The notes under the pieces were generated by a model, which saw only the letters and a program-made list of their open reading frames with translations, had not been told where the DNA came from and did no database searches. A stretch of DNA of 8,672 nt from the NCBI GenBank assembly GCA_002299785.1, contig DBNL01000072.1, positions 1-8,672 of the forward strand. Reading direction: 5' to 3'. The position numbers and the translations under genes were made by a program. Shown piece after piece: positions 1 to 7,670 of the stretch (position 1 is its first letter; each line of letters begins with the position of its first letter). The stretch is from Verrucomicrobia bacterium UBA673. GTDB lineage: Bacteria > Verrucomicrobiota > Verrucomicrobiia > Limisphaerales > UBA1096.

Positions 1-2
1 GG

Positions 3-1517
3 AATCTTGTCGGCTACAGCGTCGCTGCCGAAGGCCGCTTGACCATGCTCAACGAACCGGCGTTCGACCGACCGCTTGCCGGTGACGCGCTTGGCTTGGG
101 TGCGCTTGGACAAGGGTTGCTCGTGGCCGTGTCCGCGCACGATTCGCCCACTCCGACTGCCCCGTCGCTGCAACTCTTCCGCCCCGTCGCTGCCAAGCCG
201 AAAGTCATCAAGTTGCCGTCCGCTAACCACTCCGATGCCGGCTCGATCGCTGTGGCTGACGTGGACGGCGACGGGCATCCCGACGTGTTCGTCGCCGGTC
301 ACGGCATCCCCGGCAAGTTCCCGCAGCCCGCCTCGTCGTGGTTGCTGCGCGGCGGCCCGGGCGGAGTGAAACTCGACGCCGAACAGTCCACCGTTTTCGC
401 GAACATCGGCCTCGTGACCGCTGCCGTGTTCGTGAATCTGGACGACGATATTTTGCCGGAACTGGCGCTGGCGACCGAGTGGGGGCCGATCCGTATTTTC
501 AAAAACAGCGGCGGCAAATTCACCAATGTGACAAAGGCGTGGGGGCTCGACTCGCAGCCGGGCATTTGGCAGACGCTCGCCGTCGGCGACTTCGACAACG
601 ACGGCCGGTTCGATCTGCTCGCCGGCAATTGGGGGTTGAACAGCCCGTACAAGCACGGTGAAAAACGGGTGCCGTACCTCGTCCACAGCGACATCGGCGG
701 CGACGGTTTTTACGATGCGCTCGATGCGCGGTTCGACGTGGCATCGCAACGACTGTTGCCGCGTCACCAGCTGGTGACGCTCGAGTTGCTGTTCCCGTTT
801 TTGCGCGAAAACTTCCCGACGCATCGTGGTTACGCCGCTGCGACGCTTCAGCAAATTTTCGCCGGTCAACTGGCCGGGGCCAAACTGCTCAAGGCGTCGC
901 ACCTCGCCTCGGTGCTGCTGCTCAATCGCGCCGGGACATTTGAAGCCAGGCCGCTGCCGGTCGAGGCGCAGCTCACGCCGGTCAACGGCGCGACCGTGGC
1001 CGACTTCGACGGCGACGGAAACGAGGACGTGTTCCTCAGCCAAAACTTTTTTGCGGTGCGAGTGGAGGATTACCGGATGGATGCCGGCGAGGGTATGCTG
1101 CTGCTCGGCGACGGGGCGGGCGGGTTCGCGAGCGTGTTCGGGCACCGAAGCGGCATCAAGATTTTCGGCGAGCAACGTGGCTGCGCCGTGGGCGATCTGA
1201 ACGACGACGGCCGCCCCGACCTGTTGATCGCGCAAAGCAAGGGCCGCCCAAAACTGTACCTCAACGCGCTTGGCCAACCCGGCCTCCGCGTGCGTGGCAG
1301 CCAAGGCGCGGTGCTTCGGCCGGTATACGACGACGGCACAAAAGGCCCGGCCCGCTTGGTCAGCAGCAGTTCCGGGAGATACTCGCGAAACAGCGACACA
1401 CAAATTCTTGGGGCGGCCGGGCGCATTCGCAGTGTCGAGGTCACTTGGCCAAGCGGAATGAAGCGTGAGGAAAATGTCACCGACCCAGCTCGGCTGCTCG
1501 AGTTGTCTGCCGAGTGA
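3..1517 (+). CDS. FG-GAP/VCBS repeat protein with ASPIC/UnbV-like C-terminus (5' partial)
   Basis: The reading frame is open to the window edge, so the true start and any signal peptide lie upstream; a TTG at 39 or ATG at 45 could be read as a start but the sequence before them is equally protein-like. Visible are about 504 residues. Calcium-binding-type DxDxDG repeats typical of FG-GAP/VCBS beta-propeller blades lie at 258-284 (DVDGDGHPD), 588-614 (DFDNDGRFD), 1002-1028 (DFDGDGNED) and 1194-1220 (DLNDDGRPD), with a degenerate one at 435-461 (NLDDDILPE). Between the third and fourth of these (about 690-1000) is a helix-rich stretch without repeats. The C-terminus (about 1280-1510) ends in a VEVTWPSG motif, as in ASPIC/UnbV domains. 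Such proteins are usually exported or surface-attached and the family function is largely unknown; adhesion or protein binding is often assumed. It converges on purD with a 5-base gap, leaving no room for a private hairpin terminator. Confidence 0.85.
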   Translation, partial: NLVGYSVAAEGRLTMLNEPAFDRPLAGDALGLGALGQGLLVAVSAHDSPTPTAPSLQLFRPVAAKPKVIKLPSANHSDAGSIAVADVDGDGHPDVFVAGHGIPGKFPQPASSWLLRGGPGGVKLDAEQSTVFANIGLVTAAVFVNLDDDILPELALATEWGPIRIFKNSGGKFTNVTKAWGLDSQPGIWQTLAVGDFDNDGRFDLLAGNWGLNSPYKHGEKRVPYLVHSDIGGDGFYDALDARFDVASQRLLPRHQLVTLELLFPFLRENFPTHRGYAAATLQQIFAGQLAGAKLLKASHLASVLLLNRAGTFEARPLPVEAQLTPVNGATVADFDGDGNEDVFLSQNFFAVRVEDYRMDAGEGMLLLGDGAGGFASVFGHRSGIKIFGEQRGCAVGDLNDDGRPDLLIAQSKGRPKLYLNALGQPGLRVRGSQGAVLRPVYDDGTKGPARLVSSSSGRYSRNSDTQILGAAGRIRSVEVTWPSGMKREENVTDPARLLELSAE

Positions 1518-1522
1518 TCACC

Positions 1523-2812
1523 CTAAAGCGCCTTGGCGGCGATGTCGGAGCGGGTGAAGGCGCCTTCGAACTGGATTTTTGCGGCGGCCTCGTAGGCGAG
1601 GTCGCGGGCGGCCTGCAGCCCTTGGCCAAGCGCGGTGACGCCCAGCACGCGGCCGCCGTTGGTGACGACGTTTTCGCCGTCGAGCTTGGTTCCGGCGTGG
1701 AAAACTTTCACGCCGGGCAGGGCATCGGCGTCTTCGATACCGGTGATGACTTTGCCTTTTTCGTAGCTGCCGGGATAACCGCCGGAGGCCATCACGACAC
1801 AGACAGAGGATTGCGCCGACCAGCGCAACTCGTGTCCGGCGAGCGTGCCGTCGATGCTTGCCTCGAGCAAATCGACTAGATCGTTCTCTAGGCGCGTGAG
1901 GTAAATCTGCGTCTCGGGATCGCCGAAGCGGGCGTTGAACTCTAGCACCTTCGGGCCGTCGTCGGTGAGCATGACGCCCGGGTAAAGCATGCCACGAAAG
2001 TCGATGCCTTCTGCGGCGCAACCGGCGAGCCAAGGGTCGAGCACGGAGTCGGCGATCTCGGTGAGTTTTTCGTCGCTCAAAAACGGCACCGGCGAGTAGG
2101 CGCCCATGCCGCCGGTGTTCAGGCCTTCGTCGCCGTCGAGGGCGCGTTTGTGATCCTGCGAGCTGGGGAAAAGCTTGGCGCATTTGCCATCGCACAATGC
2201 GTGCAGCGACACCTCCATGCCGGTGATCAATTCCTGGATCAACACGCTCGAGCCGGCCTCGCCGAACGCGCGGTCGGTCATGATCTGGTCGATTGCGCCG
2301 ATGGCTTCATCGGTGTTGTTGCAGATGAGCACGCCCTTGCCTAGCGCGAGCCCGTCCGCCTTCACCGCGCATTGGCCGTCGAGCGATGCGGCGAACGCCT
2401 TGGCCTCGGCCGCGTCGGCGAACGATGCCGACTGCATCGTCGGGATGCCGTTGCGATCCATGAATTCTTGCGAGAAAATTTTGGACGATTCAAACTGCGA
2501 CGCCTGCTGTGTTGGCCCCCAGGCGCGGAGACCGGCGGCCTGGAATTGATCGACGATGCCCATTGCGAGTGGGTTGTCCGGGCCGACGACGGTGAGGTCG
2601 GCTTGGTTGTCGCGGGCGAAAGCGAGCAGTGCCGGCAGATCCTCCGCGCCGATGCCGACGCACTCGACCGCCGAGCCGTTGGCCGCGAGCGTCTCGCCGC
2701 CGATACCGGCATTGCCGGGGGCGCACCACATCTGCGTGGCACGTGGTGACTGTGTCAGTTTCCAAACCAGGGCGTGTTCGCGGCCGCCTGCGCCGATTAC
2801 CAGAATTTTCAT
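1523..2812 (-). CDS. purD: Phosphoribosylamine-glycine ligase (GARS)
   Basis: Second step of de novo purine synthesis: ATP-dependent joining of glycine to 5-phosphoribosylamine in the cytoplasm. The product is 429 residues, the usual length for a stand-alone bacterial PurD. Visible are the N-terminal IGAGGREHAL motif (residues 6-15), GPDNPLAMGIVD (77-88), the ATP-grasp segment KADGLALGKGV (151-161), SSQDHKRALDGDEG followed by NTGGMGAYSP (217-241), and LEFNARFGDPETQ (290-302). The frame is open on the minus strand as far as 3562, but the extra 250 codons run antisense through hom and do not look like PurD, so the ATG at 2812, directly before KILVIGAGG, is the start. Upstream is only a weak AGAG. 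It is transcribed divergently from hom. One small departure: the usual GPE-x-PL is GPDNPL here. Identification is secure. Confidence 0.97.
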   Translation of the reverse strand: MKILVIGAGGREHALVWKLTQSPRATQMWCAPGNAGIGGETLAANGSAVECVGIGAEDLPALLAFARDNQADLTVVGPDNPLAMGIVDQFQAAGLRAWGPTQQASQFESSKIFSQEFMDRNGIPTMQSASFADAAEAKAFAASLDGQCAVKADGLALGKGVLICNNTDEAIGAIDQIMTDRAFGEAGSSVLIQELITGMEVSLHALCDGKCAKLFPSSQDHKRALDGDEGLNTGGMGAYSPVPFLSDEKLTEIADSVLDPWLAGCAAEGIDFRGMLYPGVMLTDDGPKVLEFNARFGDPETQIYLTRLENDLVDLLEASIDGTLAGHELRWSAQSSVCVVMASGGYPGSYEKGKVITGIEDADALPGVKVFHAGTKLDGENVVTNGGRVLGVTALGQGLQAARDLAYEAAAKIQFEGAFTRSDIAAKAL

Positions 2813-2950
2813 CAAGCTCTGCGGCGGCGCATCGTAAATCAGCCCCGGCAGCGGGAAAGCATTTTCCGCCTGCGGCGCTTGGCTAAGCGGGTGGCGGGCA
2901 AAATTAAATTGAGCCGGTTGGGGTTTGCCGTCACTCTCTGCGCCCCTGAA
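2813..2950. promoter_or_regulatory. Divergent purD / hom intergenic region
   Basis: These 138 bases separate the starts of two divergent genes, so promoters for both should lie here or overlap them. The only AT-rich patch is 2900-2910 (11 bases of A/T), which holds TAAATT (2905-2910) on the plus strand and TTTAAT on the minus strand as possible -10 elements. I could not find a well-spaced -35 partner for either. A one-mismatch copy of the dispersed palindrome, CTTGGCTAAG, lies at 2878-2887. No riboswitch or leader hairpin is recognised. The regulatory role is inferred from gene orientation only. Confidence 0.4.
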
Positions 2951-4249
2951 ATGCGGAAGGTGAACATAGGATTGGTCGGGTGCGGGACGGTTGGCAGCGG
3001 CGTGGTGAAGGGCTTGGCACGCAACGGCGCGCTGATGGGCTCCCGGCTTGGCGTGAGTTTTTCGCTCGGCGGCGTGGCGGTGCGCAACCCGCGCAAGGCC
3101 CGGCCGGTGCGCTTGGCCAAGGGCTTGGTCACGAGCGATTGGGAGTCGCTGGTGAGCGACCCGAAGATCGATGTGGTGATGGAGTTGATGGGCGGTACGA
3201 CCACGGCGCGAAAGGTGGTGGCGGCAGCGCTCAAACTTGGCAAGCCGGTCATCACGGCAAACAAGGCGCTGATCTCCGCGTACGGTGAGTCGATCTTTCG
3301 GCTGGTCGAGAAGAACGGCGGCAATCTTTATTATGAAGCGTCGGTGGCGGGCGGCATTCCGATCATCAAATCGCTGCGCGAGGGCTTGAGCGGCAATCGC
3401 ATTCAGCGGCTTTACGGCATCCTCAACGGCACTTGTAATTACATCCTCACGAAGATGGAAGCCGACGGGAGCGACTTCGCCGACGTGCTCGCGGACGCGC
3501 AACAGATGGGCTACGCGGAGGCCGAGCCGTCGCTGGACGTGGACGGGTTTGACGCGCAGCACAAGACCGGCATTCTCGCTTCACTGGCGCATGGGTTCTG
3601 GGTAAAGCCGGGGCAGATTTTTGTCGAGGGCATCCGCCACATTACGCCGCTGGACATTCAGTTTGCGCGGCGGCTGGGCTACTGCATCAAGCTGCTCGGC
3701 ATCGTGAAAAAGCTCGGCAACAAAGTGCAGATCGCCGTTCACCCGGCGCTCGTGCCGGAGACGCATGTGTTGGCGAATGTCAGCGACGTGTTCAATGCAG
3801 TTTTGGTTCGTGGCGACATCGTCGGGGACACGCTGCACTACGGTCAGGGTGCCGGCGCGGATGCCACGGCGAGCGCGGTGTTGAGCGATCTTGCCGATGC
3901 GGCGCTGGATTTGAAAAACGGTAGCATCGGCCGCGTGCCGCCGTTCGTGCCGCACGAACAAAACGGCATGGTGCAGTCGATCGACAAGGCGGTCAGCCCG
4001 TTTTATCTGCGATTGAGCGTGGTCGACCGACCGGGAACCTTGGCCAAAATCGCGGCGATTCTTGGCGCGGCGAAGATCGGTATTTGCTCGGTGACACAGC
4101 CGGAGGGGCACGTCGGCGAGAGTGTGCCGCTGATTTTGATGCTGCACGACGCGCCGGATCTGGCGATGCGGCAGGCGCTCAAAAAGATCGCCCGCCTCTC
4201 CGCGATCAAAGCAAAGCCGACGATGATTCGCGTGGAAACTTTTGCATAA
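2951..4249 (+). CDS. hom: Homoserine dehydrogenase with C-terminal ACT domain
   Basis: Reduces aspartate semialdehyde to homoserine with NAD(P)H, the branch step to threonine and methionine. The 432-residue length fits the monofunctional Gram-positive-type enzyme rather than the aspartokinase fusion. Visible are the Rossmann loop GLVGCGTVGSG (7-17), ANKALIS (103-109), SVAGGIPIIK (131-140), NGTCNYIL (159-166), the catalytic stretch DVDGFDAQHK (196-205, with Asp201 and Lys205), and GQGAGADATASAV (298-310). Residues about 351-430 form an ACT domain (FYLRLSVVDRPGTLAKIA), which in this family usually mediates feedback control, commonly by threonine. The frame extends upstream to 2774 inside purD antisense; the ATG at 2951 is chosen because it lies just before the Rossmann strand. 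No Shine-Dalgarno is seen. thrC follows after 2 bases, so the two are very likely co-transcribed and perhaps translationally coupled. Confidence 0.97.
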   Translation: MRKVNIGLVGCGTVGSGVVKGLARNGALMGSRLGVSFSLGGVAVRNPRKARPVRLAKGLVTSDWESLVSDPKIDVVMELMGGTTTARKVVAAALKLGKPVITANKALISAYGESIFRLVEKNGGNLYYEASVAGGIPIIKSLREGLSGNRIQRLYGILNGTCNYILTKMEADGSDFADVLADAQQMGYAEAEPSLDVDGFDAQHKTGILASLAHGFWVKPGQIFVEGIRHITPLDIQFARRLGYCIKLLGIVKKLGNKVQIAVHPALVPETHVLANVSDVFNAVLVRGDIVGDTLHYGQGAGADATASAVLSDLADAALDLKNGSIGRVPPFVPHEQNGMVQSIDKAVSPFYLRLSVVDRPGTLAKIAAILGAAKIGICSVTQPEGHVGESVPLILMLHDAPDLAMRQALKKIARLSAIKAKPTMIRVETFA

Positions 4250-4251
4250 TT

Positions 4252-5337
4252 TTGAACTCGCACGACACCAACTCAACCGGCGCGTGGCAGGGAGTGATCC
4301 GCCGTTACGCGGAGTATCTGCCGGTGGACGACTCGACGCCGGTCGTGTCGCTGCTCGAGGGTAACACGCCGCTGATTCGCGCCGACCGTCTGGCCCGCGA
4401 GATCGGCGGCGACATCGAGCTGCACCTGAAATACGAGGGGCTGAATCCGACCGCTTCGTTCAAGGATCGCGGCATGACCATGGCGGTTTCCAAGGCGATG
4501 GAGCGTGGCACGGAGGTGGTCGTTTGCGCGAGCACCGGCAACACGTCCGCCTCGGCGGCGGCCTACGCGGCGCGCGCCGGAATCAAGTGCGTCGTGCTGC
4601 TGCCGCACGGCAAGATCGCGCTGGGCAAACTGGCGCAAGCGCTGATGCACGGCGCGACGACGATCGCGATCGAGGGCAATTTTGACGACGCGCTGCGAAT
4701 CGTCCGCGAACTGGGCGAGACCGGCCAGGTGGAGGTCGTGAACAGCATCAACCCGGTGCGGATCGATGGCCAAAAGACGGCGGCGTTCGAGGTGGTCGAC
4801 CAGCTTGGCCAAGCGCCGGACTTTCATTTCCTGCCGGTTGGCAACGCCGGCAACATCACGGCGTACTGGAAGGGTTACAACGAGTACCGCGAAGGCGGCT
4901 TGGCCAAGGCGGTGCCGAGGATGTTCGGTTTTCAAGCCGCCAACGCAGCGCCGCTGGTCGAGGGTCGGCCGATCAAGAATCCGCGAACGGTGGCCACGGC
5001 CATCCGCATTGGCAACCCGGCGAGTTGGGACGGCGCGATGAACGCGCTCAAAGAATCCAACGGCCACATTGCCAAAGTAACCGACGAGGAGATTTTGTCT
5101 GCGTACAAATTGGCGGCGCGCACCGAGGGTGTTTTCGCCGAGCCGGCGAGTGCGGCGTCCCTGGCCGGGCTGATCCACTGCGTGCGTGACGGACTGATAC
5201 CGGTCGGCAGCAAAGTTGTCGCCACGCTCACCGGGCATGGGCTGAAGGACCCGGACAACGCCATCAGCGTCGCAGGCCTCGAGCCGACAGTCGTCGCCCC
5301 GGAGATCGATGCCGTGAAGCGAGTCATCGGGCTTTGA
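4252..5337 (+). CDS. thrC: Threonine synthase (PLP-dependent)
   Basis: Converts O-phosphohomoserine to threonine. It is a short-type enzyme of about 361 residues, close to the roughly 350-residue Bacillus/Thermus form. Visible are WQGVIRRYAEYLPV (12-25), LEGNTPLIRA (35-44), NPTASFKDRGM with the PLP-binding Lys71, the phosphate loop CASTGNTSASAAAYA (92-106), VGNAGNITAYWKGY (196-209), EPASAASLAGL (297-307) and TLTGHGLKDPDN (325-336). The frame is open upstream to 4084 within hom, but those residues are unrelated to the family. No ATG lies between the hom stop and the conserved Trp; the TTG at 4252 is the best start, with ATT at 4249 or GTG at 4294 as alternatives (the latter would remove the conserved Trp). 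There is no well-placed Shine-Dalgarno, and the 2-base gap to hom points to coupling. Product call is secure; the start is moderately so. Confidence 0.95.
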   Translation: MNSHDTNSTGAWQGVIRRYAEYLPVDDSTPVVSLLEGNTPLIRADRLAREIGGDIELHLKYEGLNPTASFKDRGMTMAVSKAMERGTEVVVCASTGNTSASAAAYAARAGIKCVVLLPHGKIALGKLAQALMHGATTIAIEGNFDDALRIVRELGETGQVEVVNSINPVRIDGQKTAAFEVVDQLGQAPDFHFLPVGNAGNITAYWKGYNEYREGGLAKAVPRMFGFQAANAAPLVEGRPIKNPRTVATAIRIGNPASWDGAMNALKESNGHIAKVTDEEILSAYKLAARTEGVFAEPASAASLAGLIHCVRDGLIPVGSKVVATLTGHGLKDPDNAISVAGLEPTVVAPEIDAVKRVIGL

Positions 5338-5395
5338 GTTGACCGAGCGCTTGACTTGCCAAGGGGCGGTTTGGCTTTTACCGTCCGTCGCCTGT

Positions 5396-6328
5396 ATGGA
5401 GAAGGTTGTTATTATCGGGTCCGGCTGCGCCGGACTGACTGCTGCGATTTACACCGCCCGCGCCAATCTCGAGCCGCTTGTGCTGACCGGCGCGATGCCG
5501 GGCGGTTTGCTCACCACGACCAGCATCGTCGAGAATTTCCCCGGTTTCGCCAAGGGCATCGACGGCACGGAGTTGATGATGGAGATGCAGCAACAGGCCG
5601 AGCGGTTTGGGGCTAGGATCCAGTTCGGGAGTGCGGTGGATGCAATCGATTTCAGCGGCAGCCAATTGAAACTGACTGTGGACGGCAACGAGGTGGAGAC
5701 GCAGACAGTCGTTATCGCCAGCGGGGCGGGGCACCGGCATCTCGGGCTGGACAGCGAGGCCAAGCTGGAGAAAAAGGGCGTCACTTACTGCGCGACCTGC
5801 GACGGGGCGCTGCCGATGTTTCGCGACCAGCCGCTGGTGGTGGTCGGGGGCGGCGACTCGGCCTGCGAAGAGGCGACTTACTTAACCCGTTTTGCTTCAA
5901 AGGTTTACTTAATTCACCGACGCGATGAGTTGCGGGCGTCGAAGATCATGGCCGATCGCACTCTGGCCAACGAGAAGATCGAGATGGTGTGGAACTCGGA
6001 GGTCACCGAGGTGGCGGATGTCGGGCAGGACAAGGTCACCGGCGTAACGGTGCGCAACACCCAGTCGGGCGACGAGAGCACGATCGACTGCGCTGGGTTG
6101 TTCATCGCGATCGGGCACGTCCCGAACACGCAGTTATTCCAAGGCGTGATCGACATGGATGACGCCGGTTATATCTTGCCCAAGCGCGGGCAGGAAACCA
6201 ATGTCACTGGCGTGTTCGTGGCGGGCGACTGCTCGGACCATGTTTACCGGCAGGCGGTCACAGCGGCCGGTCAAGGGTGCGCGGCGGCGATTGAAGCCGA
6301 GCGTTACCTCGCGTCGCTCGACCAGTGA
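5396..6328 (+). CDS. trxB: Thioredoxin reductase (NADPH, FAD-containing)
   Basis: Transfers electrons from NADPH through FAD and a redox-active disulfide to thioredoxin in the cytoplasm. The 310-residue product has the low-molecular-weight TrxR layout: FAD loop IIGSGCAGLTAA (6-17), ENFPGF (46-51), redox centre CATC (132-135), NADPH loop GGGDSACEEA (151-160), the 2'-phosphate-binding HRRDELRASK (174-183), and the FAD-contacting GVFVAGDCSD (272-281) followed by RQAVTAAGQGC. The usual GGQLTTT near residue 36 reads GGLLTTT, and the usual ATGA before the active site reads SGAG; both are mild departures. The frame is open to TTG at 5339, but the 19 extra residues lack family resemblance, so ATG 5396 is chosen. 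The 58-base gap after thrC contains TTGACT (5351-5356) but no matching -10 and no Shine-Dalgarno, so read-through from thrC is plausible. Confidence 0.94.
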   Translation: MEKVVIIGSGCAGLTAAIYTARANLEPLVLTGAMPGGLLTTTSIVENFPGFAKGIDGTELMMEMQQQAERFGARIQFGSAVDAIDFSGSQLKLTVDGNEVETQTVVIASGAGHRHLGLDSEAKLEKKGVTYCATCDGALPMFRDQPLVVVGGGDSACEEATYLTRFASKVYLIHRRDELRASKIMADRTLANEKIEMVWNSEVTEVADVGQDKVTGVTVRNTQSGDESTIDCAGLFIAIGHVPNTQLFQGVIDMDDAGYILPKRGQETNVTGVFVAGDCSDHVYRQAVTAAGQGCAAAIEAERYLASLDQ

Positions 6329-6359
6329 CGGCGAGTTTTTGTGACAAATATTTTCAACC

Positions 6360-7022
6360 ATGCAGTCACGCAAGGCACAGATAAAACGCGATACCGGCGA
6401 GACGAAGATTCGGCTCAGCCTGAACATCGACGGCAAGGGCAAGTCGAAGATCGATACGGGCATCCCGTTCTTCGACCACATGCTGACGTTGTTCGCCAAG
6501 CACGCGACGATGGATCTGAACTTGCGTTGCAACGGCGACGTCGAGGTGGATCATCATCACACCGTCGAGGACTGCGGCATCGCGATTGGACAGGCATTCG
6601 CCGGGGCGCTTGGCGACAAGAAGGGCATTCGGCGTTACGGCACCGGGTTCGACCCGCGTAACCCGTTCACCGGCGAGGCGTACGTGCCGATGGACGAGTG
6701 CCTCGCGCGCTGCGTGGTCGACTTCAGCAACCGGCCGCACCTCGTTTGGCGCGGCTTGGCCAGGCACCACCAAAAAGGCATCACCGATGAGGACAAGTCG
6801 CAGGACATGTCGTCGGTGTTTCGCTTCGGCTTGGCCCGGGATTTTTTTCAGGCGTTCACCAACGATGCCCGGTGCAACCTTCACCTCGAACTGCTGTACG
6901 GCGACGAGCCTCATCACATCGTGGAGGGGCTGTTCAAGGCGTTCGCCCGGGCGACCGACTTTGCCTGCCAACACGACCCCCGAATTGCCGGGCAGTTGCC
7001 CAGCACGAAAGGGAAATTGTAG
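6360..7022 (+). CDS. hisB: Imidazoleglycerol-phosphate dehydratase
   Basis: Dehydrates imidazoleglycerol phosphate to imidazoleacetol phosphate in histidine synthesis; a Mn-dependent enzyme that assembles into 24-mers in characterised members. It is monofunctional, without the phosphatase domain of the E. coli fusion. Visible are DTGIPFFDHML (32-42), the metal-binding DHHHTVED (64-71), VPMDECLA (109-116), the second metal motif EPHHIVEG (183-190) and the C-terminal GQLPSTKG (211-218). At 220 residues it is about 20 longer than the usual 195-200; the extra length sits between GIRRYG (89-94) and VPMDE, and around 131-158. No other his genes are nearby. It starts 31 bases after trxB with T/A-rich sequence and no Shine-Dalgarno before ATG 6360. 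The product is certain; the functional effect of the insertions is unknown. Confidence 0.96.
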   Translation: MQSRKAQIKRDTGETKIRLSLNIDGKGKSKIDTGIPFFDHMLTLFAKHATMDLNLRCNGDVEVDHHHTVEDCGIAIGQAFAGALGDKKGIRRYGTGFDPRNPFTGEAYVPMDECLARCVVDFSNRPHLVWRGLARHHQKGITDEDKSQDMSSVFRFGLARDFFQAFTNDARCNLHLELLYGDEPHHIVEGLFKAFARATDFACQHDPRIAGQLPSTKGKL

Positions 7023-7061
7023 CTACATTGAATAAGCCGGTTTTGGGTTGCGTCATTTGAA

Positions 7062-7670
7062 ATGCCGGAAGAAACAGCGTATTCCTCGGCCGAAGAGCCT
7101 CAACTGGTCCAGTGGGCCAAGGTGGGCGACATGCAGGCGTTTGAGGAGTTGGTTGCCCGGTACCGCGACCGCATCTACGTGCGCGCCTACAGCATCATGC
7201 GCAACGAGGATCTTGCGGTGGATCTTTCCCAGAATGCGTGGGTGAAGGCGTGGCAGCGTCTTGAACAATTCCATGGCGAGGCAAGTTTTCCGACTTGGCT
7301 GAGCCGGATCGTCACCAACCTCTGTCTCGACGAACTGCGGCGGCAGAAACGGGCGCGGACGGACTCCATCGAGGCGATGGAGGAAACCACTGGCCCGGTC
7401 GAGAACCGAATGGAGGTGGAGACGATCGATCCCGTCGAGGGACTGAGCCGTGGAGAACTGAGGGAACGAATCGATGCTGCTTTGGCTAAGCTTTCGGATA
7501 AACACCGAACGGTGATCGTCCTCTACGAGTTTGAGGAACTCGAGTACAGGGAGATCGCCGAGAAGATGGGCACCTCCATCGGGACTGTTATGTCGCGGTT
7601 GTTTTATGCCCGAAAACGGTTGGCCAGTTTGCTAAAGGAAACGCTGAAACGGGACGGATTAATCGAATGA
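7062..7670 (+). CDS. RNA polymerase sigma factor, ECF (sigma-70) family
   Basis: A 202-residue two-domain alternative sigma factor that would direct RNA polymerase to a specific set of promoters. Region 2 spans about residues 27-96 (AFEELVARYRDRIY, then DLSQNAWVKAWQRL, then FPTWLSRIVTNLCLDELRR, which matches the core-binding and -10-reading part). A Glu-rich linker covers about 97-133. Region 4 spans about 134-192 with a helix-turn-helix (EYREIAEKMGTSIGTVMSRLFYARKRL region) for -35 recognition. The ATG at 7062 is 39 bases after hisB; no clear Shine-Dalgarno and no convincing ECF-type promoter is visible in that gap, so autoregulation cannot be judged. The stop overlaps the start of the next gene by 4 bases (ATGA), the classic arrangement of an ECF factor and its anti-sigma factor. 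The ECF subgroup cannot be assigned by eye. Confidence 0.95.
   Translation: MPEETAYSSAEEPQLVQWAKVGDMQAFEELVARYRDRIYVRAYSIMRNEDLAVDLSQNAWVKAWQRLEQFHGEASFPTWLSRIVTNLCLDELRRQKRARTDSIEAMEETTGPVENRMEVETIDPVEGLSRGELRERIDAALAKLSDKHRTVIVLYEFEELEYREIAEKMGTSIGTVMSRLFYARKRLASLLKETLKRDGLIE

Noticed and set aside
2774..2950. Longer hom start at 2774
   Set aside because: The extra 59 residues overlap purD antisense, lack family resemblance and precede the usual N-terminal Rossmann strand.
2813..3562. Minus-strand N-terminal extension of the purD frame, 250 codons antisense to hom
   Set aside because: It is rich in Arg/His as expected for a GC-rich shadow frame, PurD begins cleanly at 2812, and the opposite strand encodes a full, well-conserved hom.
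4273..5238. Minus-strand open frame of 321 codons opposite thrC
   Set aside because: Arg/His-rich composition of a shadow frame, no recognisable domain, and fully opposite a conserved gene.
5351..5379. TTGACT as a -35 box for a trxB promoter
   Set aside because: The -35 match is good, but at spacings of 16-18 no -10 is present; TTTTAC at spacing 19 matches only half the consensus.
6990..7001. Inverted repeat GGGCAGTTGCCC near the hisB end as a terminator
   Set aside because: It is within the hisB coding region (conserved GQLPS), has a 2-base loop and no following T-run.
7023..7061. ECF-type autoregulatory promoter before the sigma gene
   Set aside because: A GTC occurs in TGCGTCATTTG, but no GGAAC-like -35 lies at the right distance.
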